From contig CAYXVY010000127.1 in assembly GCA_964468745.1 (NCBI GenBank), positions 1 to 7,334 of the forward strand: a DNA stretch of 7,334 nucleotides, given 5' to 3'. The stretch is from JACPRB01 sp964468745 (GTDB taxonomy: Bacteria > Planctomycetota > MHYJ01 > JACPRB01). The notes beneath the pieces were generated by a model. That model made no database searches. It worked only from the letters and a program-made list of their open reading frames with translations, and was not told where the DNA came from. Within the stretch, counting starts at the first letter, position 1; each line of letters opens with the position of its first letter. Positions 1-5,754 of the stretch are shown piece after piece. Made by a program: the position numbers and the translations under genes.

Positions 1-733
1 CGCGCTGCTCGCCGTCGCGCAGGAACGTCAGCCGCACCCGGCGACCGTTCTCCCTGAACTCATAGCGCGACGTCGCCGCCGTCTCTTCCAACATCCAGAC
101 GCTGCCGAATTCCCGCACGAGCCCCGCCAGGTACATGCGCCGCCCCCCCTGCTTGCCGATGGCGAACGTCGCATCCTCCCCGGGCGCCGCCGCGAGGATC
201 GACTTCACCACGCGGCACGCGCGCGCGAAGAGCAGATCGCTCTTGTTGCGCGTTGATTGCACGGCACGGTTGAATTCGGCAGGCTCGACCCACGCCGCGC
301 GGCACGCCAGCGACGCGACTCCGGCGGTGCGCATCGCGTCCCACAGCTGCACCGCGCCCGCGCCGATGTCGCCCAGCCCCTGCGGAATCGGGAAGTCGGC
401 TCCGTCGTACCACGGAGACGAGAGCGTCTTTTCGCCGTCGAGCGAAAGCCGCGACGCAAGTCCGCTGAAGGAGCCGCCGGGCAGCCCGGGAAGGGTACCT
501 AGAAACGCCAGCGCCGTGGGCTCAAGGGCGCCGATGCCGCGCGCCGGGGAGTAGAGTTCCTTGCTGTCGGCGACGGGAAGCCTCCGCCCGTCCGGCGTGC
601 GCGTCACCGCCCGATCGAGCACGCGCCAGAAATCCACCGTGTCGACGGCCGCGCGAAACGCGTACGAACAGACAACAAGCGGCCCGAGCGACGGGCCATA
701 GCCGACTTCGTCAATCCCCGCGATGACCGACAT
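1..733 (-). CDS. RNase HII-like protein, divergent, C-terminus cut by window edge
   Basis: Reading on the minus strand from the ATG at 733-731 gives 244 codons with no stop; the gene runs off the left edge. Residues 4-21 contain IDEVGYGPSLGPLVV, the first active-site motif of RNase HII (family form DEaGrGPlaGPvv), with D8 and E9 in the metal-binding positions. Residues 55-60 read ADSKEL, matching the DSKkL motif. RNase HII cleaves RNA in RNA-DNA hybrids and at embedded ribonucleotides. The rest departs from classical RNase HII: Tyr replaces the usual Arg in GRG (GYGP), a long stretch follows DSK, and a segment near residues 190-200 reads FAIGKQGGRRMY where the third catalytic Asp (vDG / vDrxGGR) would be expected. 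The start is supported by a GGGGAG ribosome binding site. It is transcribed divergently from dapF. The family assignment is fairly secure; catalytic activity is uncertain. Confidence 0.72.
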   Translation of the reverse strand, partial: MSVIAGIDEVGYGPSLGPLVVCSYAFRAAVDTVDFWRVLDRAVTRTPDGRRLPVADSKELYSPARGIGALEPTALAFLGTLPGLPGGSFSGLASRLSLDGEKTLSSPWYDGADFPIPQGLGDIGAGAVQLWDAMRTAGVASLACRAAWVEPAEFNRAVQSTRNKSDLLFARACRVVKSILAAAPGEDATFAIGKQGGRRMYLAGLVREFGSVWMLEETAATSRYEFRENGRRVRLTFLRDGEQR

Positions 734-741
734 CTCTCTCT

Positions 742-747
742 CTCCCC
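742..747 (-). promoter_or_regulatory. Ribosome binding site of the RNase HII-like gene
   Basis: On the minus strand the sequence GGGGAG lies 8 bases before the ATG at 733 and fits a Shine-Dalgarno site. The spacer is a pure GA dinucleotide tract, so the spacing depends on the repeat length. This site supports the chosen start of the divergent gene. Confidence 0.6.
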
Positions 748-794
748 GAGGAGCCCGGCGACAGATTACCGATTCCCCCGCCCGCTGTCTCCTG

Positions 795-800
795 TATTCT
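795..800 (+). promoter_or_regulatory. Possible -10 element for dapF
   Basis: TATTCT ends 8 bases before the dapF ATG. A transcript started from it would begin at about 807, giving almost no leader. No convincing -35 hexamer is seen 16-18 bases upstream, so this is a weak call. No Shine-Dalgarno sequence precedes the dapF start, which agrees with leaderless translation. Confidence 0.28.
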
Positions 801-808
801 TCCACCAG

Positions 809-1654
809 ATGAAATTCACCAAGATGCACGGGGCGGGGAACGATTACGTCTACGTGGACGGCGCACAGGAGAAGGTACGCGACGCATCGAAGCTGTCGAT
901 CGCGATCAGCGACCGCCACACCGGCATCGGCTCCGATGGCCTGATCATCATCCATCCGTCGAGGAAGGCCGATTTCCGCATGGAGATGTACAACGCCGAC
1001 GGCAGCGAATCGGGCATGTGCGGCAACGGTATCCGATGCATCGGCAAGTACGCGTACGACCACGGGCTCACGAAGAAGAAGAATCTATCGATCGAGACCG
1101 GCGGCGGCATCGTCGAGCTCGAGCTGCACGTGTCGGGGGGGAAAGTGCGAAGCGTAACGGTTGCGATGGGTTCGCCTCGCCCGATCCCGAAGGAGTTCCA
1201 TGTCCGCGCCGACGGCCGCGCACGCACCGTGCGCGTTGAGACGCGCGCGGGCGACAAGTCGTTCGAAGGCACGGTCGTGTCGATGGGCAACCCGCACTTT
1301 GTGATCGAGGTGCCGGACCCGTACGCCATGCCGTTCGACACATTCGGGCCGCTCCTCGAGAAGCACTCGGACTTTCCGTCGCGCGTAAACGTGGAGTTCG
1401 TCACAGTGCTGTCGAAGACGAAGGTTCGGCAGCGAACGTGGGAACGCGGGAGCGGCGAGACTTGGGCATGCGGGAGCGGCGCGTGCGCGGTCGCGGTCGC
1501 CCTCCATGCGGCGGGCCGGACGGGACGGAAGGTCGACATCGAGCTGCGCGGCGGGACGCTGCGGATTGAATTGCGCGAAGGCGACGCGGTGTACATGACG
1601 GGCCCCGCCGTCGAGGTGTTTTCAGGCGAGTGGAAGAACGGAAAGGCTCGCTAG
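809..1654 (+). CDS. dapF: Diaminopimelate epimerase
   Basis: This 281-residue cytoplasmic enzyme interconverts LL- and meso-diaminopimelate, the next-to-last step of lysine synthesis and the source of the peptidoglycan cross-linking residue. It uses two cysteines as acid and base without a cofactor. Both are present: C71 in MCGNGIRC (residues 70-77) and C221 in ACGSGACA (220-227). The N-terminus KMHGAGNDY (5-13), MGNPHFV (159-165), ERGSGET (212-218) and the C-terminal TGPAVEVFSGEW are all family hallmarks, and the length is normal (about 270-285). The start at 809 is fixed because KFTKMHGAGND sits at the extreme N-terminus throughout the family. No ribosome binding site precedes it. The GspL-like gene follows 40 bases downstream on the same strand, so co-transcription is possible. 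The gene looks intact and the assignment is secure. Confidence 0.97.
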   Translation: MKFTKMHGAGNDYVYVDGAQEKVRDASKLSIAISDRHTGIGSDGLIIIHPSRKADFRMEMYNADGSESGMCGNGIRCIGKYAYDHGLTKKKNLSIETGGGIVELELHVSGGKVRSVTVAMGSPRPIPKEFHVRADGRARTVRVETRAGDKSFEGTVVSMGNPHFVIEVPDPYAMPFDTFGPLLEKHSDFPSRVNVEFVTVLSKTKVRQRTWERGSGETWACGSGACAVAVALHAAGRTGRKVDIELRGGTLRIELREGDAVYMTGPAVEVFSGEWKNGKAR

Positions 1655-1694
1655 CCAGCCAACCCGTCCGCCGTTCGTGCGTTGAAAGGACACC

Positions 1695-3380
1695 ATGGGT
1701 CGCGGTGTTGGCATCGAGGTTAACGGGAATGCGGTGCGCGTCGCGGTCGTCGAGGGCGGCGGCCGCGGCGGAAAGCTCATCGCCTTTCACGAGCAACCGA
1801 TCGACTCCGACCCGAAGAAGCCCGTCGACGAGGCGGCCGCGGAGGCGTTGAAGTTCGCGCTTGCTGCCGTGAAGGGGAAAGGCGGCCGGATCGCAGGCTC
1901 GCTCGACTCGGGCGACGCGCTCGTGCGCGAACTCACGCTCCCCTTCACGTCCGAGGACCAGATCCGCAAGACGTACCGCTTCGAGCTCGAGAGCCAGATC
2001 CACAATTATTCGATCGAGGATCTCGTCTGCGACTACTTCACGATCGGCGCGACGGACAAGTCGTCCACGATCCTCGCGGCCGCAGTGCCGCGCGCGATTG
2101 TCGAGAAGCGGCTCGCGGTTTTCACCAAGGCGGGCGTCGATCCCGCCGCGCTCGATCTGGACGTGGCCGCGCTCTTCAATGCCATCTCGCACGCGGGCGC
2201 CGTCGACACGGACGATCCGTTCCTCATCGTCTATGGCACCGCGCGCTTCACGAAGATCATCCTCGTGGAAAAGCGCCGCCCGCGCTCGCTGCGGACGATC
2301 CGTTTCTCGCTCCCGTCCCAGCAGTCGGCGACCGCGACGGGCAAGTCGAGCACGGGCGAATGGAAGACGGACGAATTCGCGCGCCCCCCCATCGTCGTCC
2401 TGACGGACACGCAGTTCGAGAAGCTCGGCGATCCCTCGCACGACCCGCGTGGACCGCTCATTGAGATCCTGGCGAAAGAGATCGGGCGGTTCCTGCTGGC
2501 CAACGCCGGAGCCGCAACGCCGTCGCACATCCTGCTCTCGGGCGAGTTCGAGAGCGTCGACGCCGCGGCGCTGCTGCAAACGGCCACGCAGATCCCGGTC
2601 CGATCGCTCGGGATCCTCGGTCGCATCGAGCATTCGCTCGGGTCGAACACGAGCGCGACCGTCGCGTCGCGCGCCCCCGTGGCGATGGGGCTGGCGCTCA
2701 AGGCGTGCGACGTGGACGCGCTCGGGCTCGACTTCCGGCGCCAGGAATTCTCGTACGCAAAAAAGTTCGACGCGATCAAGCAGACCGCGCTGATCACGAT
2801 CGAGCTCATCATCGTTCTGCTCGGCGCGATGGCACTCAATTCGTACTTCGAACTCAGCGACACGGTGAGCGCGTACCGCAGCGGCGATCCCGAGAAGCCG
2901 GGGATGATGGAACTGCACGCGCGCACGTACAAGCTGGCGACGAGCAAGGACATCGACGACGCGGAGCAGGCGTACACGCAGCTGCTGGCGGAGTACAAGG
3001 ACTTCATCAACAAGGCGGGAGGCGGGGACTATCCGATCGAGCGGTCCTCGCTGGAACTTGCGGCCCAGTTCTTCCGGGCGCTCGCGCTGCTGCAGACCGA
3101 CTCGATGAAACCGTCGGGGCGCCTGGAGGGGAAGGAGCTGCTCGTCCAGCTCGACGACATCAAGGTGGAGCAGAACACGTCGGGGGGCGCTGAAGGAGCG
3201 CTGTTGCAGGTTCACGGGACGATCCGCAGCGTGGCCTACGCCGAGGCGCTCATGAAGCGCGTCCGCACGACGGAGCCCTTCTCCGACAAGTCGTGGACCG
3301 TCGAGATTCCGGGCTACGAACCGACGCCCGGCGGCCTGCAGAAGTTTTCGCTGAAGATCGCGCGAGGGAAGAAGAAGTGA
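1695..3380 (+). CDS. gspL: GspL-like inner-membrane platform protein (PilM-like plus PilN-like)
   Basis: This 561-residue protein has three parts. Residues 1 to about 340 look like the actin-fold cytoplasmic domain of PilM/GspL: GIEVNGNAVRVAVVE (6-20), LPFTSEDQIRKTYRFELES (82-100; compare the PilM pattern lP...i...i..E.e), LDLDVAALFNA (154-164) and a late ILLSGEFES (279-287). Residues 345-353 (LDFRRQEFS) resemble the linker I recall in deltaproteobacterial GspL just before the membrane. One transmembrane helix spans about 366-384. Residues 385-561 are a periplasmic part with a coiled-coil-like stretch and a PilN/GspL-type ferredoxin-like end (about 480-557). In secretion and pilus machines such proteins link the cytoplasmic ATPase to the membrane platform. 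The glycine-rich phosphate loops of true PilM are poorly kept (IVYGTARFT at 178-186 where DIG would be expected), suggesting a non-ATP-binding GspL rather than PilM. AAAGGA at 1685-1690 supports the start. The stop overlaps the next gene. Confidence 0.7.
   Translation: MGRGVGIEVNGNAVRVAVVEGGGRGGKLIAFHEQPIDSDPKKPVDEAAAEALKFALAAVKGKGGRIAGSLDSGDALVRELTLPFTSEDQIRKTYRFELESQIHNYSIEDLVCDYFTIGATDKSSTILAAAVPRAIVEKRLAVFTKAGVDPAALDLDVAALFNAISHAGAVDTDDPFLIVYGTARFTKIILVEKRRPRSLRTIRFSLPSQQSATATGKSSTGEWKTDEFARPPIVVLTDTQFEKLGDPSHDPRGPLIEILAKEIGRFLLANAGAATPSHILLSGEFESVDAAALLQTATQIPVRSLGILGRIEHSLGSNTSATVASRAPVAMGLALKACDVDALGLDFRRQEFSYAKKFDAIKQTALITIELIIVLLGAMALNSYFELSDTVSAYRSGDPEKPGMMELHARTYKLATSKDIDDAEQAYTQLLAEYKDFINKAGGGDYPIERSSLELAAQFFRALALLQTDSMKPSGRLEGKELLVQLDDIKVEQNTSGGAEGALLQVHGTIRSVAYAEALMKRVRTTEPFSDKSWTVEIPGYEPTPGGLQKFSLKIARGKKK
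3364..3369 (+). promoter_or_regulatory. Ribosome binding site that decides a GTG start
   Basis: GAGGGA lies 7 bases before the GTG at 3377. It makes this GTG, not the in-frame ATG at 3293, the likely start of the small membrane protein. The ATG start would add 28 charged residues and overlap the upstream gene by 88 bases. Confidence 0.65.
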
Positions 3381-3901
3381 AACGCGAAGAGACGAAACAG
3401 GACCGGCCCTTCATCAACGTCGCGCTTCTGCTCGCGGCGGTCGCGGCCGTGTCGCTCGGCGGACTCGCCGCGTGGCTGAACTCGCGCGCGACGGATATGC
3501 GCGGAAGGCTGGCGGCGTCGATCGAGCACTATGACCGCATGAAGGACTACCGCGCCCGCATGGACAACATCCGCAAGAACATGAGCGCGGTGCCGAAGGA
3601 GGAGGTCGACGCCTCGCGCATCACGACGTTCGTCTCGCAGAAGGCAGGACAGTCGCAACTGCCGAGCCCGGGGATCCGCGTATCGACGCCGCCGAAATCC
3701 GGAGCGTGGAGCGAAATCGCCACGACGGTGGACTTGCGCGGCTCGCGCGAGCAGCCTGTGTCGCGCGCGGCCGTTGTCGAGTTCCTGGCGGCGATCGAGC
3801 GCGAGCGTCCGTATCTGAAGTCGAAAGTGCTGTCCTTCGTCTTCTCGCAAAACGATCTGGCCAGCGCGCAGGTCGTGATCTCGTACTTCAAGCGGGACTG
3901 A
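3377..3901 (+). CDS. Small bitopic membrane protein, GspM/PilO-like
   Basis: This 174-residue protein starts at GTG 3377, overlapping the TGA of the GspL-like gene (GTGA), so the two are probably translationally coupled. A short charged cytoplasmic N-terminus (VKREETKQDR) is followed by one hydrophobic helix at about residues 11-33. A charged, heptad-like helix follows (about 36-70), and then a periplasmic domain of about 100 residues ending in alternating beta-strand patterns (KVLSFVFSQ and AQVVISYF near the C-terminus). This layout and size, directly after a GspL-like gene, match GspM of type II secretion systems or PilO of type IV pili, which pair with GspL or PilN. The primary sequence shows no signature I can recognise, so the call rests on topology and gene order. 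A stem-loop lies 27 bases after the stop. Confidence 0.6.
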   Translation: MKREETKQDRPFINVALLLAAVAAVSLGGLAAWLNSRATDMRGRLAASIEHYDRMKDYRARMDNIRKNMSAVPKEEVDASRITTFVSQKAGQSQLPSPGIRVSTPPKSGAWSEIATTVDLRGSREQPVSRAAVVEFLAAIERERPYLKSKVLSFVFSQNDLASAQVVISYFKRD

Positions 3902-3927
3902 CCCTCGTCCCGACGTGTCCGCCCAAG

Positions 3928-3955
3928 CCCTCGAGCCGGCCCGGGATATCGAGGG
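3928..3955 (+). terminator. Stem-loop after the GspL/GspM-like pair, possible terminator
   Basis: CCCTCGA (3928-3934) pairs perfectly with TCGAGGG (3949-3955) around a 14-base GC-rich loop that can itself partly pair (CCGG with CCGG). It sits just after the stop at 3901 and before the argR promoter, where a terminator is expected. No T-run follows, so it is not a classic intrinsic terminator. It could instead protect the 3' end or act with Rho. Confidence 0.4.
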
Positions 3956-4022
3956 ACGGCGCAGGCGGATCCCAACCCAAAATCCCCGTTCACATCCCCC
4001 GCCCTTCGTCGTCGCATAAGTA

Positions 4023-4050
4023 TTGACGAGGGTGCATAAACTTGTATCAT
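4023..4050 (+). promoter_or_regulatory. Sigma70-type promoter of the argR-argG-argH operon
   Basis: TTGACG (4023-4028) and TATCAT (4045-4050) are separated by 16 bases. Each hexamer matches the sigma70 consensus at 5 of 6 (-35) or 4 of 6 (-10) positions, and the stretch is strikingly AT-rich for this genome. Transcription would start near 4057, about 20 bases before the argR ATG. No other promoter is evident before argG or argH, so it probably drives all three genes and perhaps the gene after argH. The TTG at 4023 is in frame with argR but is better explained as part of the -35 element. Confidence 0.7.
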
Positions 4051-4069
4051 CTCTGCATATTGTTGCAGG
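4031..4069 (+). promoter_or_regulatory. Two tandem ARG-box-like operators (ArgR binding sites)
   Basis: Two related 14-base cores, TGCATAAACTTGTA (4033-4046) and TGCATATTGTTGCA (4054-4067), agree at 10 of 14 positions. They begin exactly 21 bases apart. As 18-base boxes (4031-4048 and 4052-4069) they are separated by 3 bases, the spacing known for paired ARG boxes bound by an ArgR hexamer. The second has palindromic arms CTGCA and TGCAG. Both fit the ARG-box plan TGAATwwwwATTCA with C for A at position 3 and other mismatches. Box 1 covers the spacer and -10 element. Box 2 covers the predicted transcription start and the edge of the argR ribosome binding site. Bound ArgR would therefore block the promoter, implying autoregulation together with argGH. 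Confidence 0.66.
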
Positions 4070-4070
4070 A
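4067..4070 (+). promoter_or_regulatory. Ribosome binding site of argR
   Basis: AGGA lies 6 bases before the ATG at 4077 and fixes this start over the in-frame TTG at 4023, which lies upstream of the predicted transcription start. Confidence 0.6.
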
Positions 4071-4076
4071 CGCGGA

Positions 4077-4532
4077 ATGACGCACAAGACGGAACGGCAT
4101 CGGGAGCTCCTGGCGATCGTGCGCGAGCGCCCGGTCGCGACGCAGGACGAGCTGCGACGCCTGCTGAAGGGGCGCGGGCACGGCGTGGACCAGGCCACGC
4201 TCTCGCGGGACATCCGCGAACTCGGCCTCGTCAAGGCGGCGCGCGACGGCGCGACGAGCTACGCGACCCTCGACGCCATCTCGCCGGCCGTCCACGTCGA
4301 GTCGACAACCCTCGTCAGCCGCATGGTCCTTTCGGTGGAATGCTCCGGCAATCTCGTGATCGTCAAGACGTCTCCCGGCAACGCGAGCCCGGTGGGGCTG
4401 GCGCTGGACCGGATGCACTGGAGCGAGGTCGTGGGCACCGTCGCGGGCGACGACACGCTGTTCGTCGCGGTCCGCGAAGGCGTCCGCGCGAAAACGCTGG
4501 CGAAAAAACTTCTCGAACTGAGGGCCTCATGA
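4077..4532 (+). CDS. argR: Arginine repressor ArgR
   Basis: This 151-residue DNA-binding regulator matches the family length (about 150-156). The N-terminal winged-helix domain (1 to about 65) contains the recognition helix region QATLSRDIRELGLVKA (39-54), a close match to ArgR (T.sRDi.eL.lvKv). The C-terminal domain (about 75-151) mediates trimer and hexamer assembly and arginine binding. It carries SGNLVIVKTSPGNASPVGLALD (90-111) and GTVAGDDTLFV (120-130), whose GDD contributes the arginine-binding aspartates. With arginine bound, the hexamer represses arginine synthesis genes at paired ARG boxes. Such boxes overlap its own promoter here, so it should be autoregulated. The start at 4077 is chosen because of the AGGA site and because the longer TTG start lies in the -35 element. 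The stop overlaps the argG start (ATGA), indicating coupled translation. Confidence 0.95.
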   Translation: MTHKTERHRELLAIVRERPVATQDELRRLLKGRGHGVDQATLSRDIRELGLVKAARDGATSYATLDAISPAVHVESTTLVSRMVLSVECSGNLVIVKTSPGNASPVGLALDRMHWSEVVGTVAGDDTLFVAVREGVRAKTLAKKLLELRAS

Positions 4533-5752
4533 GCGCGAAGAAGAACGGCGACAAGGTGAGGAAGATCGTGCTCGCCTACTCGGGCGGGCTGGACACGTCG
4601 GTCATCGTGAAGTGGCTGAAGGAAAAGCACGCGTGCCCCATCATCGCGTACGTCGCCGACATCGGACAGGGGGACGACTTCTCAGCCGTGGAGAAGAAGG
4701 CGCTGAAAACGGGCGCCGACAAGGTGCACGTATTGGACCTCCGCGAGGAGTTCGTGCGCGACTTCGTGTTCATGGCCGTCAAGGCGAACGCCGTCTACGA
4801 GGGCGGCTACCTGATGGGCACGTCGATCGCGCGGCCGATCATCGCGAAGTACCAGGTGAAAATCGCGCAGCAGGAGAAGGCGGACGCCATCGCGCACGGC
4901 GCCACCGGCAAGGGGAACGACCAGGTGCGCTTCGAGCTCACGGCGCGCGCCCTCGCCCCGGACCTCAAGGTGATCGCGCCGTGGCGCGAATGGGAATTCA
5001 CCTCGCGCCCGCAGCTCATCGACTACGCGGAGAAGCACGGCATCGAGCTCGGATCGATCACCCGGGAGAAGCCGTACTCGACGGACGCGAATCTCATGCA
5101 CATCAGCTACGAGGGGGGCATCCTCGAGGACCCCTGGGCGGCGCCGCCGAACGACATGTTCCGCATGACGAAGAACCCGGAGGACGCGCCCGCCAAGCCG
5201 GAGAATGTCGAGATCGAGTTCGTCGACGGAATGCCCGTCGCGGTCAACGGCAAGTCGCTCTCCCCCGCCAAACTGCTGGCGCGCATGAACGAGATCGCAG
5301 GCGCCCACGGCGTCGGCCGCATCGACATGGTCGAAAACCGTTTCGTCGGCATGAAGTCGCGCGGCGTGTACGAGACGCCGGGCGCGAGCGTCCTCATGCT
5401 TGCGCACCGCGCCGTGGAATCCGTCACGATGGACCGCGAGGTGATGCACCTGCGCGACGGCCTCATCCCGAAGTTCGCGGAACTTGTGTACTACGGATTC
5501 TGGTATTCGCCGGAGATGAAGGTCCTGCAGACGTTCGTCGAGGCGACGCAAAAGAACGTCACGGGAACGGCGCGCGTGAAGCTCTACAAGGGACACGCGA
5601 TCGTCACGGGCCGCAAGTCGCCCGTCTCGCTCTATAATCCGGAGGTTGCCGGCTTCGACACGTTCGCGACCTACAACTCGAAGGACGCCGAAGGATTCAT
5701 CCGCGTGAACGGACTGCGGCTCGCCCTCAACCGCCGGATGGGGTGGGAGTAG
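4529..5752 (+). CDS. argG: Argininosuccinate synthase
   Basis: This 407-residue cytoplasmic enzyme condenses citrulline and aspartate using ATP to give argininosuccinate, AMP and pyrophosphate, the next-to-last step of arginine synthesis. The nucleotide-binding PP-loop LAYSGGLDTSV is at residues 15-25. AHGATGKGNDQVRFE is at 122-136. YSTDANLMHISYEGG is at 183-197 and carries Met where many homologues have Trp. RIDMVENRFVGMKSRGVYETPG is centred on residues 264-285. The length matches the common bacterial form (about 400) rather than the longer E. coli type. The ATG at 4529 overlaps the argR stop by four bases and has GAGGG at 4520-4524. A longer in-frame extension from 4340 lies inside argR and is not homologous to the family. 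argH follows after two bases. The gene is intact and the assignment is secure. Confidence 0.97.
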   Translation: MSAKKNGDKVRKIVLAYSGGLDTSVIVKWLKEKHACPIIAYVADIGQGDDFSAVEKKALKTGADKVHVLDLREEFVRDFVFMAVKANAVYEGGYLMGTSIARPIIAKYQVKIAQQEKADAIAHGATGKGNDQVRFELTARALAPDLKVIAPWREWEFTSRPQLIDYAEKHGIELGSITREKPYSTDANLMHISYEGGILEDPWAAPPNDMFRMTKNPEDAPAKPENVEIEFVDGMPVAVNGKSLSPAKLLARMNEIAGAHGVGRIDMVENRFVGMKSRGVYETPGASVLMLAHRAVESVTMDREVMHLRDGLIPKFAELVYYGFWYSPEMKVLQTFVEATQKNVTGTARVKLYKGHAIVTGRKSPVSLYNPEVAGFDTFATYNSKDAEGFIRVNGLRLALNRRMGWE

Positions 5753-5754
5753 CC

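Noticed and set aside
135..554. A 139-codon plus-strand open frame near the left edge
   Set aside because: It is antisense to the RNase HII-like gene, whose motifs IDEVGYGP and ADSKEL are clear, and it shows no motif of its own.
1401..3215. A 604-codon open frame on the minus strand opposite the GspL-like gene
   Set aside because: Its translation is dominated by Arg, Glu, Val and Leu in a low-complexity mix, shows no family motif, and lies antisense to two well-supported genes. Such frames arise from codon bias in GC-rich DNA.
3293..3376. ATG start of the GspM-like gene at 3293
   Set aside because: It would add 28 highly charged residues from within the upstream gene. The GTG at 3377 has a ribosome binding site and a typical GTGA stop-start overlap.
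4023..4076. N-terminal extension of ArgR by 18 residues from a TTG at 4023
   Set aside because: The TTG is the start of the -35 hexamer, it lies upstream of the predicted transcript start and has no ribosome binding site. ArgR proteins begin close to the ATG at 4077.
4340..4528. Extended argG start at 4340, adding 63 residues
   Set aside because: The extra residues are an out-of-frame reading of argR. The family begins near the ATG at 4529, which has its own ribosome binding site.
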